64,000 nt of DNA from JBBIJO01 sp037445895 (GTDB taxonomy: Bacteria; Bacteroidota; Ignavibacteria; Kapaibacteriales; UBA2268): assembly GCA_037445895.1 (NCBI GenBank), contig JBBIJO010000005.1, positions 89,981 to 153,980 on the forward strand. Reading direction: 5' to 3'. Positions 26,874 to 35,437 of the stretch are shown one piece after another. Under the pieces are notes generated by a model that saw only the letters and a list, made by a program, of their open reading frames with translations, was not told the DNA's origin and searched no databases. A program made the translations under genes and the position numbers. Position 1 is the stretch's first letter. Every line of letters begins with the position of its first letter.

Positions 26874-29800
26874 TTACTTTATAATCACAATTGTGTGGCG
26901 CTCAACCCCTTTATTTGTTCCTAATTCAACTATATAAATCCCCGAAGCAAATTGAGCAACATCCAATTGGAAAATTTCGGTTGAATTCGCAACTGCTTGG
27001 TTTAATAATTCATTCCCAATCTGGTCGCAAATTACTATGCTATTTATTTCTTGGCTTCCATCGGGAACAATGAAAAGACTCCCTGTAGATGGATTCGGGA
27101 AAATTTTAGCAAATTGTTGTCCTTCCTCAACTCCGCTTACAAAGTATATTGGTTCAGATATTTCGGAAACACAACCGGGAGCAGTTGTTACTCGAACTGT
27201 ATAGTAACCAGTTCTTATAGGAACAAGTGTCCGATTGGTATCGCCAAGGGATATCGACCCATTATAATACCATTGGTTACCATACGTTGCAGACGAAACC
27301 AAGATACCACTACTATCTGTAATTGTAGGTTTGTTGGGTTTAGCCGCAATATGAACAATTGTTTCGATTGAATCCCGATAGCCCGTTCCGGGAACATATT
27401 GCACCAACTTTATTTTCCCCGTTCCGCTATTTCCCCATTTAATCCATACCCTTCGGTTACTATTATCAGATGTAAAAGTTCCACCCACAACTGACCAGAA
27501 ATTGCTCGCACCGAGATTGGAAATCGCCTCGAAATAGGTCTCGTTGTTTTCGCAAACAATGGTATCGCCAAAAACAGCAGCATATTCGAAAACGCGCACA
27601 ATTTTCTCACTCGAGTCCGCGCAACCCCGCAATGAGGTCTGAAGCACCTTCACTTTCCCATAGCCAGCAGTAGTCCACCCCACAACAACGGAATCTATAT
27701 TATCGGGACCAACAATCTGCCCATTCGTAATTTTCCATCTTACATTATATGTTGGTGATTGTCGTGATGTTTTATAAACAGAAATAGATTGTATCATTAC
27801 TTCGTTTTTGCCAGTAATATTTGCAACCGGAGTTGGATAGACATCGACATTTAAGGAAACTGAGTCCATACAACCGATTTGATTTACCCTTCTCAATCGG
27901 ACATATCCCCGCCCTACCCGGTTCCATTGAATCGCGACAACACTTTGTGAATATTTTTTTACGAGTGTTCCATTTACTACAGTCCAATAATTTTGAATGC
28001 TAACACTATCGGTAGTCGAATAAATATAAGTATCGCCTAAGCAAGCTTGCCGAGAGCCATAAAGGATTTGACCGGGCAAAGTAGAAATATAAACAGTTAA
28101 TATGGAAGAGTCGCTGCAACCGAATTGATTATACTCTACTAATTTTACGAAACCACTATCGGGAACATTCCATCTTACCCTTATTGTATCATTATAAAGA
28201 TTTCCCACTATCGCACCACCAATAACTTCCCAACGATAAACCAAAGTTGGGTCAATATCGCGCCAATACAATTGAGTCTCGTTGCTACAAACAATATTGT
28301 CGCCGTAAATTTTCGGTTTAGGAATAGCTCTGATTGAAATATTTTCCCCGTTATCGCCTCCATCGATTGCAGGATTTGTTGCAACAACTTTGATTCGGTA
28401 GTAATCACTTTCCGGTAATCCTTTCGGAATATAGCATAAAATAGGTTGACCTTTGCGTCCAACATATCTTCCTATGATTGTAGGATTATTAAAACTCCCT
28501 GCTGAATCGCTTAAAAGAATCAAAAACTGATTTCCCGCGCCAAAAAGACCAAATGAATAATAATTTATTAATATCGAAGTCCCTTCGCAAATCGATGTGT
28601 TTACTTTTCTCATTTTAAGTTCTGGACGAATACTATCACTGTTGAACACAAAAATTCCCATCGAAGTCGAAAACCATTTGTTGTTCGAGCGGTCAACCAA
28701 AATATCGGAAATAAAATTGGAGGCAAGTGGTGAATTGTATTTATTTAACGTAACCCAATTAGTATCTTGAAATGCAACAATTCCTTCGAAGCCGGTAGCC
28801 ACCCAATACCAATTTTGTAAGTCTTTTTCGAAATTACGAACAAAATAGTCTGTCATTGGACTATTTCCCGGATTGAATAAAACCCACACAGTATCCCGCA
28901 GAACCAATCCATAGGTAGTAGTTCCAATCCAAAGATTCATTTGCTCATCTGTAGAAAGGGAAGTAACATAGGTGGCAATAAGAGGCGAGGTAGTATCGTT
29001 ATAAACTATTAAAGTATCCGAAGAATAAACAACGACACCATTGGCTCCGAGACCTGCGTAAAGTTTACCTTCGCTATCTAATGCTAAAGCCGAAATCTCG
29101 TTTTTGAATATTCCATTAAAAAGTGTGTCAAACCTCTCCCACTGATTGTTCGAAGCAAGCTTTGCTAATCCACTATCTGTTCCAACCCACAAATCGGAAC
29201 CATCGGGCAAAATCTTTAAAACCCTATTGCTGGGAAGCCCAACAGAATCGTAAACGAACGATGCCCAAGAATTCCCGCTCCTACGATACAAACCTGAATC
29301 AGTTGCAACCCAAAGCTGATTTTGTGAATCAATCTGCAAATCGTTGATAGTTGCTCCACCGAAGGGTAAATTATTTTGCAAAAATACATTCCAATTATCT
29401 CCATCGAAGGATACAAGGTCTTTTTCTGTTGCAATCCATTTAACCAAATCTTGCCCCTCTGCAATTTTTTTAATGCGATTGTTCGGCAATTTCGAATTTG
29501 CCATCTCGATTACATAAAACATAGTATCGCGAATAATTGTCAAACTATCCTTTGTTGCAATGAACTTTATATTATTACTTGAATTAATAAAGATATTATT
29601 TACATAATCATTGCTTAAAGAAGAATTTTGGGTATTAATAACTCGCCAACCCCCGGTGGACATAACAAGTATTCCATTCGAAGTTCCTACCCATTTATTA
29701 TTTGATGTGTCGTAAGCGAAGGAAGTAACTGTATTACTTGGAATTAAAGAGTTACTTGTATCGAAAACATAGAAATTATTACCAATCCAGTTGACTAAAC

Positions 29801-30479
29801 CACCGTTGAAGGTCCCAACCCATTTTGAACCGTTCATTCTATCGAAAGTAATAAAAGTAATATAATTGTCAGGTAATCCAGAATTCCCCGTATTCCAAAC
29901 ATACCAGTTGCTTCTATCGAACATTGCAAGTCCCAAATCGGTAGCTACCCAAACGTTTCCCATTGCATCTACATTAACGAAATTAATCCTATCGGACGGA
30001 ATTCCAGAATTCTGTGTGTTGTAAACTACCCAGTTCGTATCGTAATTTGCAACTAAACCCTGTTCCGTTGCAATCCATTTGTATCCAATAGCATCGATAA
30101 TAATATCGTTAATAAAATTTGTTGGTAATCCAGAATTCTGTGTGTTGTAAACAACAAGGCTCGAAGCGGTCGCACGAATTAAACCTTCGTCTGTGCAAAT
30201 CCAAATTGTATCGTTCGAACTCTTTCTAATTTGTCGTATGTTATGGCTTGGAATTGTTGAACTTAATTTGTTGATGAACCCAACATATGTCATAGAATCG
30301 AGATTGAACACACCAAGCCCCGATTCTCTTGTTCCAATCAAGTAAACTGAATTCCCGGCAATTGGGCAAACGGAAGTAATATCGTTTCCGTTAGCGTAGA
30401 AATTCCATCGTGTATTTTGCGAGTATGAAAATGAGTACGCAAGCAATATTAGCAAAAGAACTAATAATACTTTTTTCAT
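26874..30479 (-). CDS. Large secreted propeller / PKD-like protein with T9SS sorting domain
   Basis: This 1201-residue protein begins with a signal peptide (MKKVLLVLLLILLAYSFSYSQ). Residues about 40-590 are repeats of the two-component-regulator propeller type, such as DTIWICTDEGL, YKWIATEQGL, NVWVATDLGL, NKWVGTSNGI and LWVGTDSGL, each followed by a small blade. Residues about 600-1090 carry Ig/PKD-like modules with paired Cys (SNETQLYWRDI, LGDTYIYSTT). The last ~80 residues (IFPNPSTGSLFIVPDG ... GIYIVELGTN) are a T9SS type A sorting domain. In regulators such propellers sense polysaccharide fragments, but no kinase is attached here. The gene begins after GAGG. Confidence 0.88.
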   Translation of the reverse strand: MKKVLLVLLLILLAYSFSYSQNTRWNFYANGNDITSVCPIAGNSVYLIGTRESGLGVFNLDSMTYVGFINKLSSTIPSHNIRQIRKSSNDTIWICTDEGLIRATASSLVVYNTQNSGLPTNFINDIIIDAIGYKWIATEQGLVANYDTNWVVYNTQNSGIPSDRINFVNVDAMGNVWVATDLGLAMFDRSNWYVWNTGNSGLPDNYITFITFDRMNGSKWVGTFNGGLVNWIGNNFYVFDTSNSLIPSNTVTSFAYDTSNNKWVGTSNGILVMSTGGWRVINTQNSSLSNDYVNNIFINSSNNIKFIATKDSLTIIRDTMFYVIEMANSKLPNNRIKKIAEGQDLVKWIATEKDLVSFDGDNWNVFLQNNLPFGGATINDLQIDSQNQLWVATDSGLYRRSGNSWASFVYDSVGLPSNRVLKILPDGSDLWVGTDSGLAKLASNNQWERFDTLFNGIFKNEISALALDSEGKLYAGLGANGVVVYSSDTLIVYNDTTSPLIATYVTSLSTDEQMNLWIGTTTYGLVLRDTVWVLFNPGNSPMTDYFVRNFEKDLQNWYWVATGFEGIVAFQDTNWVTLNKYNSPLASNFISDILVDRSNNKWFSTSMGIFVFNSDSIRPELKMRKVNTSICEGTSILINYYSFGLFGAGNQFLILLSDSAGSFNNPTIIGRYVGRKGQPILCYIPKGLPESDYYRIKVVATNPAIDGGDNGENISIRAIPKPKIYGDNIVCSNETQLYWRDIDPTLVYRWEVIGGAIVGNLYNDTIRVRWNVPDSGFVKLVEYNQFGCSDSSILTVYISTLPGQILYGSRQACLGDTYIYSTTDSVSIQNYWTVVNGTLVKKYSQSVVAIQWNRVGRGYVRLRRVNQIGCMDSVSLNVDVYPTPVANITGKNEVMIQSISVYKTSRQSPTYNVRWKITNGQIVGPDNIDSVVVGWTTAGYGKVKVLQTSLRGCADSSEKIVRVFEYAAVFGDTIVCENNETYFEAISNLGASNFWSVVGGTFTSDNSNRRVWIKWGNSGTGKIKLVQYVPGTGYRDSIETIVHIAAKPNKPTITDSSGILVSSATYGNQWYYNGSISLGDTNRTLVPIRTGYYTVRVTTAPGCVSEISEPIYFVSGVEEGQQFAKIFPNPSTGSLFIVPDGSQEINSIVICDQIGNELLNQAVANSTEIFQLDVAQFASGIYIVELGTNKGVERHTIVIIK

Positions 30480-30492
30480 AAGAACCTCACGT

Positions 30493-31092
30493 TTATTGCA
30501 AATTTTGTAGTTTACGAATATAATAAATTAAACACCATTTATCAAAATCGCTCAATTTATCGTTATATGAAAACATTAAATTTTGCCCTGAACTAATAAT
30601 ATGAAAAATACGTGAATCGGACAGATTCATGGTGTTTTGCGAAGTTAAGTTTTTAGGAGGTGGAAATCCCTCCTCGTTGTCTGCGAGTTGCACTTTTGTT
30701 ATTATCCATCCGTTTCCTTTTCCATCTTCATTATGACAAACCACACAAAACCGCTTAAACAATGTTTCGCCTCGCCTTAAAGAAAACGAACTCGGAGAAA
30801 TAGGATTAGAAAAGCTTACCTCTGCATATTCAAATTGGTGTGGTTCAAACGGATAGTCTATTGATTCCAGCGGGAAGCCGATTTTCCCCGATAATTTATT
30901 TGTCGATTGGAGATTATAAAATTTATCGATATAACCTTCTTTCAATTTCTTTTGATTATCCATATCGGAAATAATTTCCATTGGTTGCAATGAATTTATA
31001 TAAACAATTTTGCCACTAACGCGCAAAAGCAAAACACTCGTAACTACTCCAAGGAATAATATCCCTAAATATATTAATACTATGCTCCTCAT
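30493..31092 (-). CDS. Membrane-anchored mono-haem cytochrome c (ActE-like)
   Basis: This 199-residue protein has one N-terminal membrane helix (residues 4-23) and a periplasmic class I cytochrome c domain. The haem site is CVVCH at 116-120, and a likely axial Met lies in NLMFSY. The upstream neighbour 9 bp away encodes an ActD-like protein, and ActD-ActE is the usual order in alternative complex III (quinol:electron acceptor oxidoreductase) operons. By that context this is probably ActE; a generic electron-carrier cytochrome is the alternative. The rest of the complex is not in this window. Confidence 0.75.
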   Translation of the reverse strand: MRSIVLIYLGILFLGVVTSVLLLRVSGKIVYINSLQPMEIISDMDNQKKLKEGYIDKFYNLQSTNKLSGKIGFPLESIDYPFEPHQFEYAEVSFSNPISPSSFSLRRGETLFKRFCVVCHNEDGKGNGWIITKVQLADNEEGFPPPKNLTSQNTMNLSDSRIFHIISSGQNLMFSYNDKLSDFDKWCLIYYIRKLQNLQ

Positions 31093-31101
31093 TGCAATAA
31101 C

Positions 31102-31593
31102 TCAATCTATAACCTTTTTCGTTACATAATGGAGCCCATAATTGTCTAAAATTTGAATTGCTACTAAACAATATTCATCGGGAACTGCAACCAAGACATC
31201 ATCATCGCTTAAATTTTTTGCTTCGTTTTGGACCGATTTAGGTATTGTTGACATAAAGGAAAAGCTAACAAGAAAAAATCTGATGAATAAGATAATCCCC
31301 ACAAATAAAAGTGTTACTTCGAAGGCAAAAGGAATTGCAACAACTAAATGAAAATTAGGTTTACCACTCATCGGTTGTGGGTAATCAACGACACTAATGA
31401 AATATTGTATACCTATTAAAAAGCAAAACAATATTGAACCAAAAACAAACAAAAATCTTGAAAACATTTTGGGTAACACAGGTTTTAATACAACTTCGTT
31501 CTTCGAAAGATACAAGCATTCTCGAGATTTTTTGCCTAAAATTCGACAAATCTCTTCCAACAACTTAATATCTTTAAATACAAACAAATACAT
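31102..31593 (-). CDS. DUF3341 protein, ActD-like subunit of alternative complex III
   Basis: This 163-residue protein has two membrane helices (about 45-67 and 85-110). Between them is DYPQPMSGKPNFHLVVAIPFAFEVTLLF, where the GKP...P..FE.T.LF pattern is diagnostic of ActD/DUF3341. In complete systems ActD is a membrane subunit beside the quinol-binding ActC and ActF. Its ATG overlaps by one base the stop of the RicT-like gene upstream. Confidence 0.75.
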   Translation of the reverse strand: MYLFVFKDIKLLEEICRILGKKSRECLYLSKNEVVLKPVLPKMFSRFLFVFGSILFCFLIGIQYFISVVDYPQPMSGKPNFHLVVAIPFAFEVTLLFVGIILFIRFFLVSFSFMSTIPKSVQNEAKNLSDDDVLVAVPDEYCLVAIQILDNYGLHYVTKKVID

Positions 31594-32732
31594 TAGGTAA
31601 AAATATCATCTTCTAATAATGAAATATCTTCTGGACTAAGATGGCGATCGTCATCGAAAATCAACTCTTCTTCGACTTTCTCGGGAGGTGTAATTTTGCC
31701 ATCGGAGTAAAGCTTATCAATTTCAGACTTCGATACAACCTTCGTATATCCAGTTTTTTCATAAAGAAGATAAACCCTGTGATTGAATATATCAATTTTG
31801 TTGATTTTTGCAATTCCTTCGGGCATTTCAACAGTCGAAAACACAGGTGGGTAATTTTGGTATTCCTCTACATAGACATTGTGCTCATACAAGATACAGC
31901 ATTTAAGGCGTCCACAATAACCACTCAATTTCGAAACGTTGTTCGCAAGGCGTTGGGTTCGCGCGTGTTCAAGTGTTACGTGGCAGTTTTGACAAGAAAA
32001 AGTAGAACAACAAAGTGCCAAGCCGCAAGGTCCCATCCCTCCAATTTTACGTGCTTCTTCCCGAGTGCTAATTTGACGAAGTTCAATGCGGGTTCTATAA
32101 ATTTTTGCTAAATCTTTTACTAATTCCCGAAAATCCACTCTTTGAGGTGCACTAAAAAAAATCGTAAGCCTTTGCCTATCGAGTTGCCATTCTGCTTCGG
32201 TAACCTTAATGTCGAGATTATGTTTCTTTGCAAGCTCACGAGCAGTTGCAACAACAAGTGGTTCCTCGTCTTGGTTCTTACGATATATTTGCATATCCTT
32301 GTCGGTTGCAAATCGAACGACAGGATAGATTTGTTCATCTTTCTTGTTATTTTTTTCAAATTTCTCTTTCGCTTCTTTACCAATCGAAACAACTGTCCCT
32401 AAATCGAAACCATTCTCGACTGCAATAACAACATATTCGTAGTTAGTAAAAATTAGTTTATTTGGGTTGCTAAAAATCTTCTTTCTTTTCATCTTAAAAG
32501 CAACTTCGACAAACTCCGATGGAGTATATTTTGAATCACCATTATATTTGACTTCGCTCACATCGAAATTTTCCACATAATCGAGGTTGAAAAATTTACT
32601 TTCGCACCAACGATTATGATATCCCGTCTTTTGCTTAAGTATTTGGTAGTAATATTGATTATGCCTTTTAAAATTAGAGGAAGTTTTTTCGCTATTCTCC
32701 GAATTCTCCGATGCATTATGTATATTATCCAT
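31593..32732 (-). CDS. PSP1 C-terminal domain protein (RicT/YaaT family)
   Basis: This 379-residue protein contains the PSP1 domain with GRPC-like cysteine motifs. The stretch GGMGPCGLALCCSTF with a later SGYCGRLKCCILYE is the signature of RicT (YaaT), which in Bacillus forms an Fe-S complex affecting RNase Y and phosphorelay. The central part (PQRVDFRELVKDLAKIYRTRIELRQI) is typical of the family. The N-terminus (Ser/Asn-rich) and acidic tail are lineage-specific. It is the first gene of a unit with actD, actE and probably the T9SS gene; any functional tie is unknown. Confidence 0.85.
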   Translation of the reverse strand: MDNIHNASENSENSEKTSSNFKRHNQYYYQILKQKTGYHNRWCESKFFNLDYVENFDVSEVKYNGDSKYTPSEFVEVAFKMKRKKIFSNPNKLIFTNYEYVVIAVENGFDLGTVVSIGKEAKEKFEKNNKKDEQIYPVVRFATDKDMQIYRKNQDEEPLVVATARELAKKHNLDIKVTEAEWQLDRQRLTIFFSAPQRVDFRELVKDLAKIYRTRIELRQISTREEARKIGGMGPCGLALCCSTFSCQNCHVTLEHARTQRLANNVSKLSGYCGRLKCCILYEHNVYVEEYQNYPPVFSTVEMPEGIAKINKIDIFNHRVYLLYEKTGYTKVVSKSEIDKLYSDGKITPPEKVEEELIFDDDRHLSPEDISLLEDDIFT

Positions 32733-32833
32733 CTATGTCTCACGATTTTTTCTACAATTTTAAATAGTAAATTAAACAAAATAAATAAATAAAACAATTC
32801 TAAATGAATTTTTGTAACAAAGAATTTCACAAC

Positions 32834-32860
32834 AAAAAAGCCCTTGTAAAATACAGGGGC
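32834..32860 (-). terminator. Rho-independent terminator after tRNA-Phe
   Basis: On the minus strand GCCCCTGTA and TACAAGGGC pair across a 3-nt loop with one C/A mismatch, followed by TTTTTTGTT. It lies 10 bp downstream of the tRNA-Phe 3' end. Confidence 0.7.
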
Positions 32861-32869
32861 ATCGTCGTG

Positions 32870-32942
32870 TGGCTAGGGACGGAATTGAACCGCCGACACA
32901 TGGATTTTCAGTCCACTGCTCTACCAACTGAGCTACCTAGCC
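32870..32942 (-). tRNA. tRNA-Phe (anticodon GAA)
   Basis: The 73-nt gene has acceptor stem GGCTAGG with CCTAGCC, the D-arm AGCTCAGTTGGTAGAGC, the loop CTGAAAA giving GAA, and the T-arm GCGGTTCAATTCCGT. Discriminator A; no encoded CCA. It is followed by a terminator. Confidence 0.96.
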
Positions 32943-32953
32943 TTGTTAAAATG

Positions 32954-32961
32954 CAAAATTA
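32954..32961 (-). promoter_or_regulatory. -7 element TAATTTTG for tRNA-Phe
   Basis: The complement of 32954-32961 reads TAATTTTG, ending 11 bp before the tRNA-Phe 5' end. A TTTG (complement of 32985-32988) lies 23 bp upstream, slightly longer than the best-spaced promoters in this window. Confidence 0.5.
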
Positions 32962-33456
32962 AGTAATTTTTTTTAAACATATATCAAAACTTATCGCTAA
33001 TGGGTAAGTTCATAAGAAAATCATTTAGTAAAATTAATAATTCCTTCGGTTTCTATTTCTCCTTTGACTTTTCAGTTCCTCAATTTTTTTAGTTCAATAA
33101 CATAAAGTGTTAATTCCCCGATTGTGTTCATATTAATACTTCACAACGAAACAACAAATCAAGAAAATTTGCATTTTTCCTTTTTATTCTTTCTATTTAT
33201 AAAAATAATAAATTGCTTTGAGGTTTTTTTTTGTTCCTGCATCCATTTTGTAGTAGCATCTCCACAATATAAATTTAACTTTTTTACTAGATAAATAGAC
33301 ACAAGAAATTAAAAAAAGTTACAGGAAAGTAAAAAGGTTGTTTAGCGGAGCGGCGACAAAATTGCTCCAAAAAGTAAATTGAATCTTTTGCCTCCAAAAT
33401 GGATGTGTTGGAAACAGCAATTGAAAGCAAGGTTATCGTCGTAAAAATTTTTTTTG

Positions 33457-33464
33457 TAATTTTG
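33457..33464 (+). promoter_or_regulatory. -7 element TAATTTTG for tRNA-Cys/efp
   Basis: TAATTTTG ends 10 bp before the tRNA-Cys 5' end. The -33 region lacks a good TTTG. The efp gene follows 44 bp after the tRNA and may be read from the same promoter. Confidence 0.5.
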
Positions 33465-33474
33465 TATTTTAATT

Positions 33475-33545
33475 GGTGCCATGGCCGAGTGGTTAGGCTG
33501 AGGTCTGCAAAACCTCCTACGTCGGTTCGAATCCGGCTGGCACCT
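33475..33545 (+). tRNA. tRNA-Cys (anticodon GCA)
   Basis: The 71-nt gene has the acceptor stem GGTGCCA with TGGCACC, the loop CTGCAAA giving GCA, the T-arm GTCGGTTCGAATCCGGC, and a T at the discriminator position, as expected for cysteine tRNAs. CCA is not encoded. A T-run follows. Confidence 0.95.
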
Positions 33546-33589
33546 CTTTTTTATACTAAAAAATTTTAAAATTGATTGGAGAAGCAACA

Positions 33590-34159
33590 ATGCCAATGGG
33601 TTCAACATCGGATTTAAGACCGGGGGCTGTTATCAACTTCAATGGAGAACTACATATCGTTCTCGAAAGTGAACACCGAACTCCGGGAAATCTTCGTGCA
33701 TTCTATCAAGTTAAAATGCGGAATATGAAAACCGGTCGTCTTAGTGAATATCGTTTTCGCTCGGGCGAATCAATCGAATTTGTTTACGTTGAGCGGAAAC
33801 CCTACCAATACCTTTACCGCGACGGGAACAACCTTTTCTTTATGGATTTAGAAACCTATGAGCAAATACCGGTGGATGTCGAACTCATAGGAAATGCAAT
33901 CAATTTCTTAACAGAAAATCAGGAAGTTCAACTTGCATTCGTCGATGGTAATCCAATTAGCGTAGAACTTCCACCTCACGCTAATCTCCGTATTATTCAA
34001 ACCGAACCAGGCGTTCGCGGCGATACGGCAACAAATGTTCTAAAGCCAGCAGTATTGGAAAGTGGAGCTACAATTCAAGTGCCAATTTTTGTAAATGAAG
34101 GTGATTTAATACGTGTTGATACCCGAACCGGAGAATACATAGAAAGGGTAAAAGAATAA
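33590..34159 (+). CDS. efp: Elongation factor P
   Basis: EF-P relieves ribosome stalling at proline runs. The 189-residue sequence shows all three beta domains, with RKPYQYLYRDGNN, LPPHANLRIIQTEPG and the C-terminal IRVDTRTGEYIERVK. The tip loop reads RTPGNLRAF: Asn stands where the modified Lys of E. coli (PGK) or Arg of the rhamnosylated type (PGR) would be. This loop resembles Chlorobi EF-P as I recall it. The frame begins at 33572, but ATG 33590 is preferred because GGAGAAG at 33574-33580 gives a good spacing. Confidence 0.95.
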   Translation: MPMGSTSDLRPGAVINFNGELHIVLESEHRTPGNLRAFYQVKMRNMKTGRLSEYRFRSGESIEFVYVERKPYQYLYRDGNNLFFMDLETYEQIPVDVELIGNAINFLTENQEVQLAFVDGNPISVELPPHANLRIIQTEPGVRGDTATNVLKPAVLESGATIQVPIFVNEGDLIRVDTRTGEYIERVKE

Positions 34160-34162
34160 TTC

Positions 34163-34193
34163 TTTGTTTTTTAAATTTTTGACATTATATTTG
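34163..34193 (+). promoter_or_regulatory. Bacteroidota-type promoter for the acc operon
   Basis: TTTG at 34163-34166 is followed after 19 bp by TATATTTG at 34186-34193. Both elements match the consensus exactly. The predicted start near 34199 leaves a leader of about 18 nt before accB. Confidence 0.7.
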
Positions 34194-34216
34194 TTTTTTA
34201 AAATGGCGAGGTATGT

Positions 34217-34705
34217 ATGGATTTAAATTATTTACGGAAAATTTTAAAAATTTTCGACCAAAGCTCGCTTAGCGACTTATCAATCGAAGAAGATGGGATA
34301 AAGATTTCATTATCCAGAAAATCGCAAAGCACGAACAACTATCCAATTCCTAGCCATTCTATAAGCCCAACTATTCCCGCATCTCCATCAAATTTTCCAT
34401 TTCAATCATCGGTCGAAATCGAAGAAAGCAAAATTTCGGAAACAGTGGAACCCACCACAACCCAGTATCATAAAATTATCTCTCCAATTGTTGGAACATT
34501 CTACCGTTCACCATCGCCGGAAGCAGAGAGCTTTGTTGAAGTTGGTTCACATATTGTTCCTGGTCAAACTCTTTGCATTATCGAGGCAATGAAAGTTATG
34601 AACGAAATCGAAAGTGATATTGCTGGAACGATAGTTGAAATACTCGCCGAAAATGGTAAACCTGTGGAATACAATCAAACACTTATGCTAATTAAACCGG
34701 ATTAA
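34217..34705 (+). CDS. accB: Biotin carboxyl carrier protein of acetyl-CoA carboxylase
   Basis: AccB carries the biotin that shuttles CO2 between biotin carboxylase and carboxyltransferase in fatty acid synthesis. The 162-residue protein has an N-terminal helix, a Pro/Ser-rich linker (PIPSHSISPTIPASP) and the biotinyl domain with the target lysine in EAMKVMNE. It lies in an operon with a CADD-like gene and accC. Confidence 0.95.
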   Translation: MDLNYLRKILKIFDQSSLSDLSIEEDGIKISLSRKSQSTNNYPIPSHSISPTIPASPSNFPFQSSVEIEESKISETVEPTTTQYHKIISPIVGTFYRSPSPEAESFVEVGSHIVPGQTLCIIEAMKVMNEIESDIAGTIVEILAENGKPVEYNQTLMLIKPD

Positions 34706-34735
34706 GATTTTTTTGAACATATTTAGAGGTAACTT

Positions 34736-35374
34736 ATGAAATTACTTTCTGAACAAATAGATATTATTGTTTCGCAAAAAAGTCTGCTTCGCCACCCTTT
34801 CTACCAAAAATGGAACGAAGGGACTCTTTCCATTGATGCTCTTCGAGGTTATTCGAAAGAATACTTCCAACTCGTCGAATCAATCCCAACCTTTGTGTCG
34901 AAAATTGCTAGTTTTTCTAATGGAATTAACCGCACCCAAATTAATGAGAACTTAAGGGAAGAGTTGGAGCATATCCCTTTATGGAAAGACTTTGCTAACT
35001 CTTTGGGTGTTACAACCGAAGAGTTAACTCAATACAGCGGCTTACCCAAAACACGTTTGGCAATAGAGCACTTTTCCAACCCGATTTCATCACTCAATAC
35101 TGGTGCAGCTGTAATGTATGCATTCGAAAAAGAAATCCCGACTATTAGCCAAACAAAAATTGATGGATTAATCAAATTTTATAGATTTGAACCTGATAAG
35201 TCTATTGAATATTTCCGAAGACATATAACCGACGACATTCGCCATTGCGAAACTTGGAGGGATATTCTCGATAAAATTCCTTCCGGCGAGTATCACGAAC
35301 TTTTAATCGTAGCAAACGACACACTCGACTCACTTAATTTATTATTAGATGCTTGCTTCGAAGAATACTGTTAG
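34736..35374 (+). CDS. CADD/TenA-like haem-oxygenase-fold diiron protein
   Basis: This 212-residue protein belongs to the TenA/PqqC/CADD superfamily. HPFYQKWNEGTLSIDALRGYSKEYF and the final H-x3-D-x2-H (H163, D167, H170), with E131 32 residues before H163, match the diiron ligand pattern of chlamydial CADD as I know it; H79 with E71 or E75 would supply the rest. CADD makes p-aminobenzoate from its own tyrosine, and related haem-oxygenase-like diiron enzymes are oxygenases. An AGAGGT site precedes the ATG. It lies between accB (30 bp) and accC (63 bp). A thiaminase-like TenA role is less likely because the metal ligands are present. Confidence 0.75.
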   Translation: MKLLSEQIDIIVSQKSLLRHPFYQKWNEGTLSIDALRGYSKEYFQLVESIPTFVSKIASFSNGINRTQINENLREELEHIPLWKDFANSLGVTTEELTQYSGLPKTRLAIEHFSNPISSLNTGAAVMYAFEKEIPTISQTKIDGLIKFYRFEPDKSIEYFRRHITDDIRHCETWRDILDKIPSGEYHELLIVANDTLDSLNLLLDACFEEYC

Positions 35375-35437
35375 TTTATTGGCTTTGTCTTTTTAGTTCC
35401 CTAATAAATTAGTAGGTAATTTAGAAATTAAAACATT

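Larger units (their letters stand above)
32943..33474. other. Non-coding stretch between divergent tRNA genes
   Basis: About 530 bp of very AT-rich sequence lie between tRNA-Phe (-) and tRNA-Cys (+). The ends carry their -7 boxes (32954-32961 complement; 33457-33464), both TAATTTTG. The middle has long T and A runs and no convincing gene, RNA or repeat. Short open frames here have no homology-like features or start signals. Confidence 0.5.

Noticed and set aside
26656..26924. Small plus-strand frames over the tRNA-Leu/tRNA-Ser pair
   Set aside because: They are open only because they read through the tRNA genes on the opposite strand.
33342..33608. Minus-strand frame of 88 codons across tRNA-Cys
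   Set aside because: It runs antisense through a tRNA gene and the start of efp, has no start signal, and its sequence looks like tRNA-derived shadow coding.
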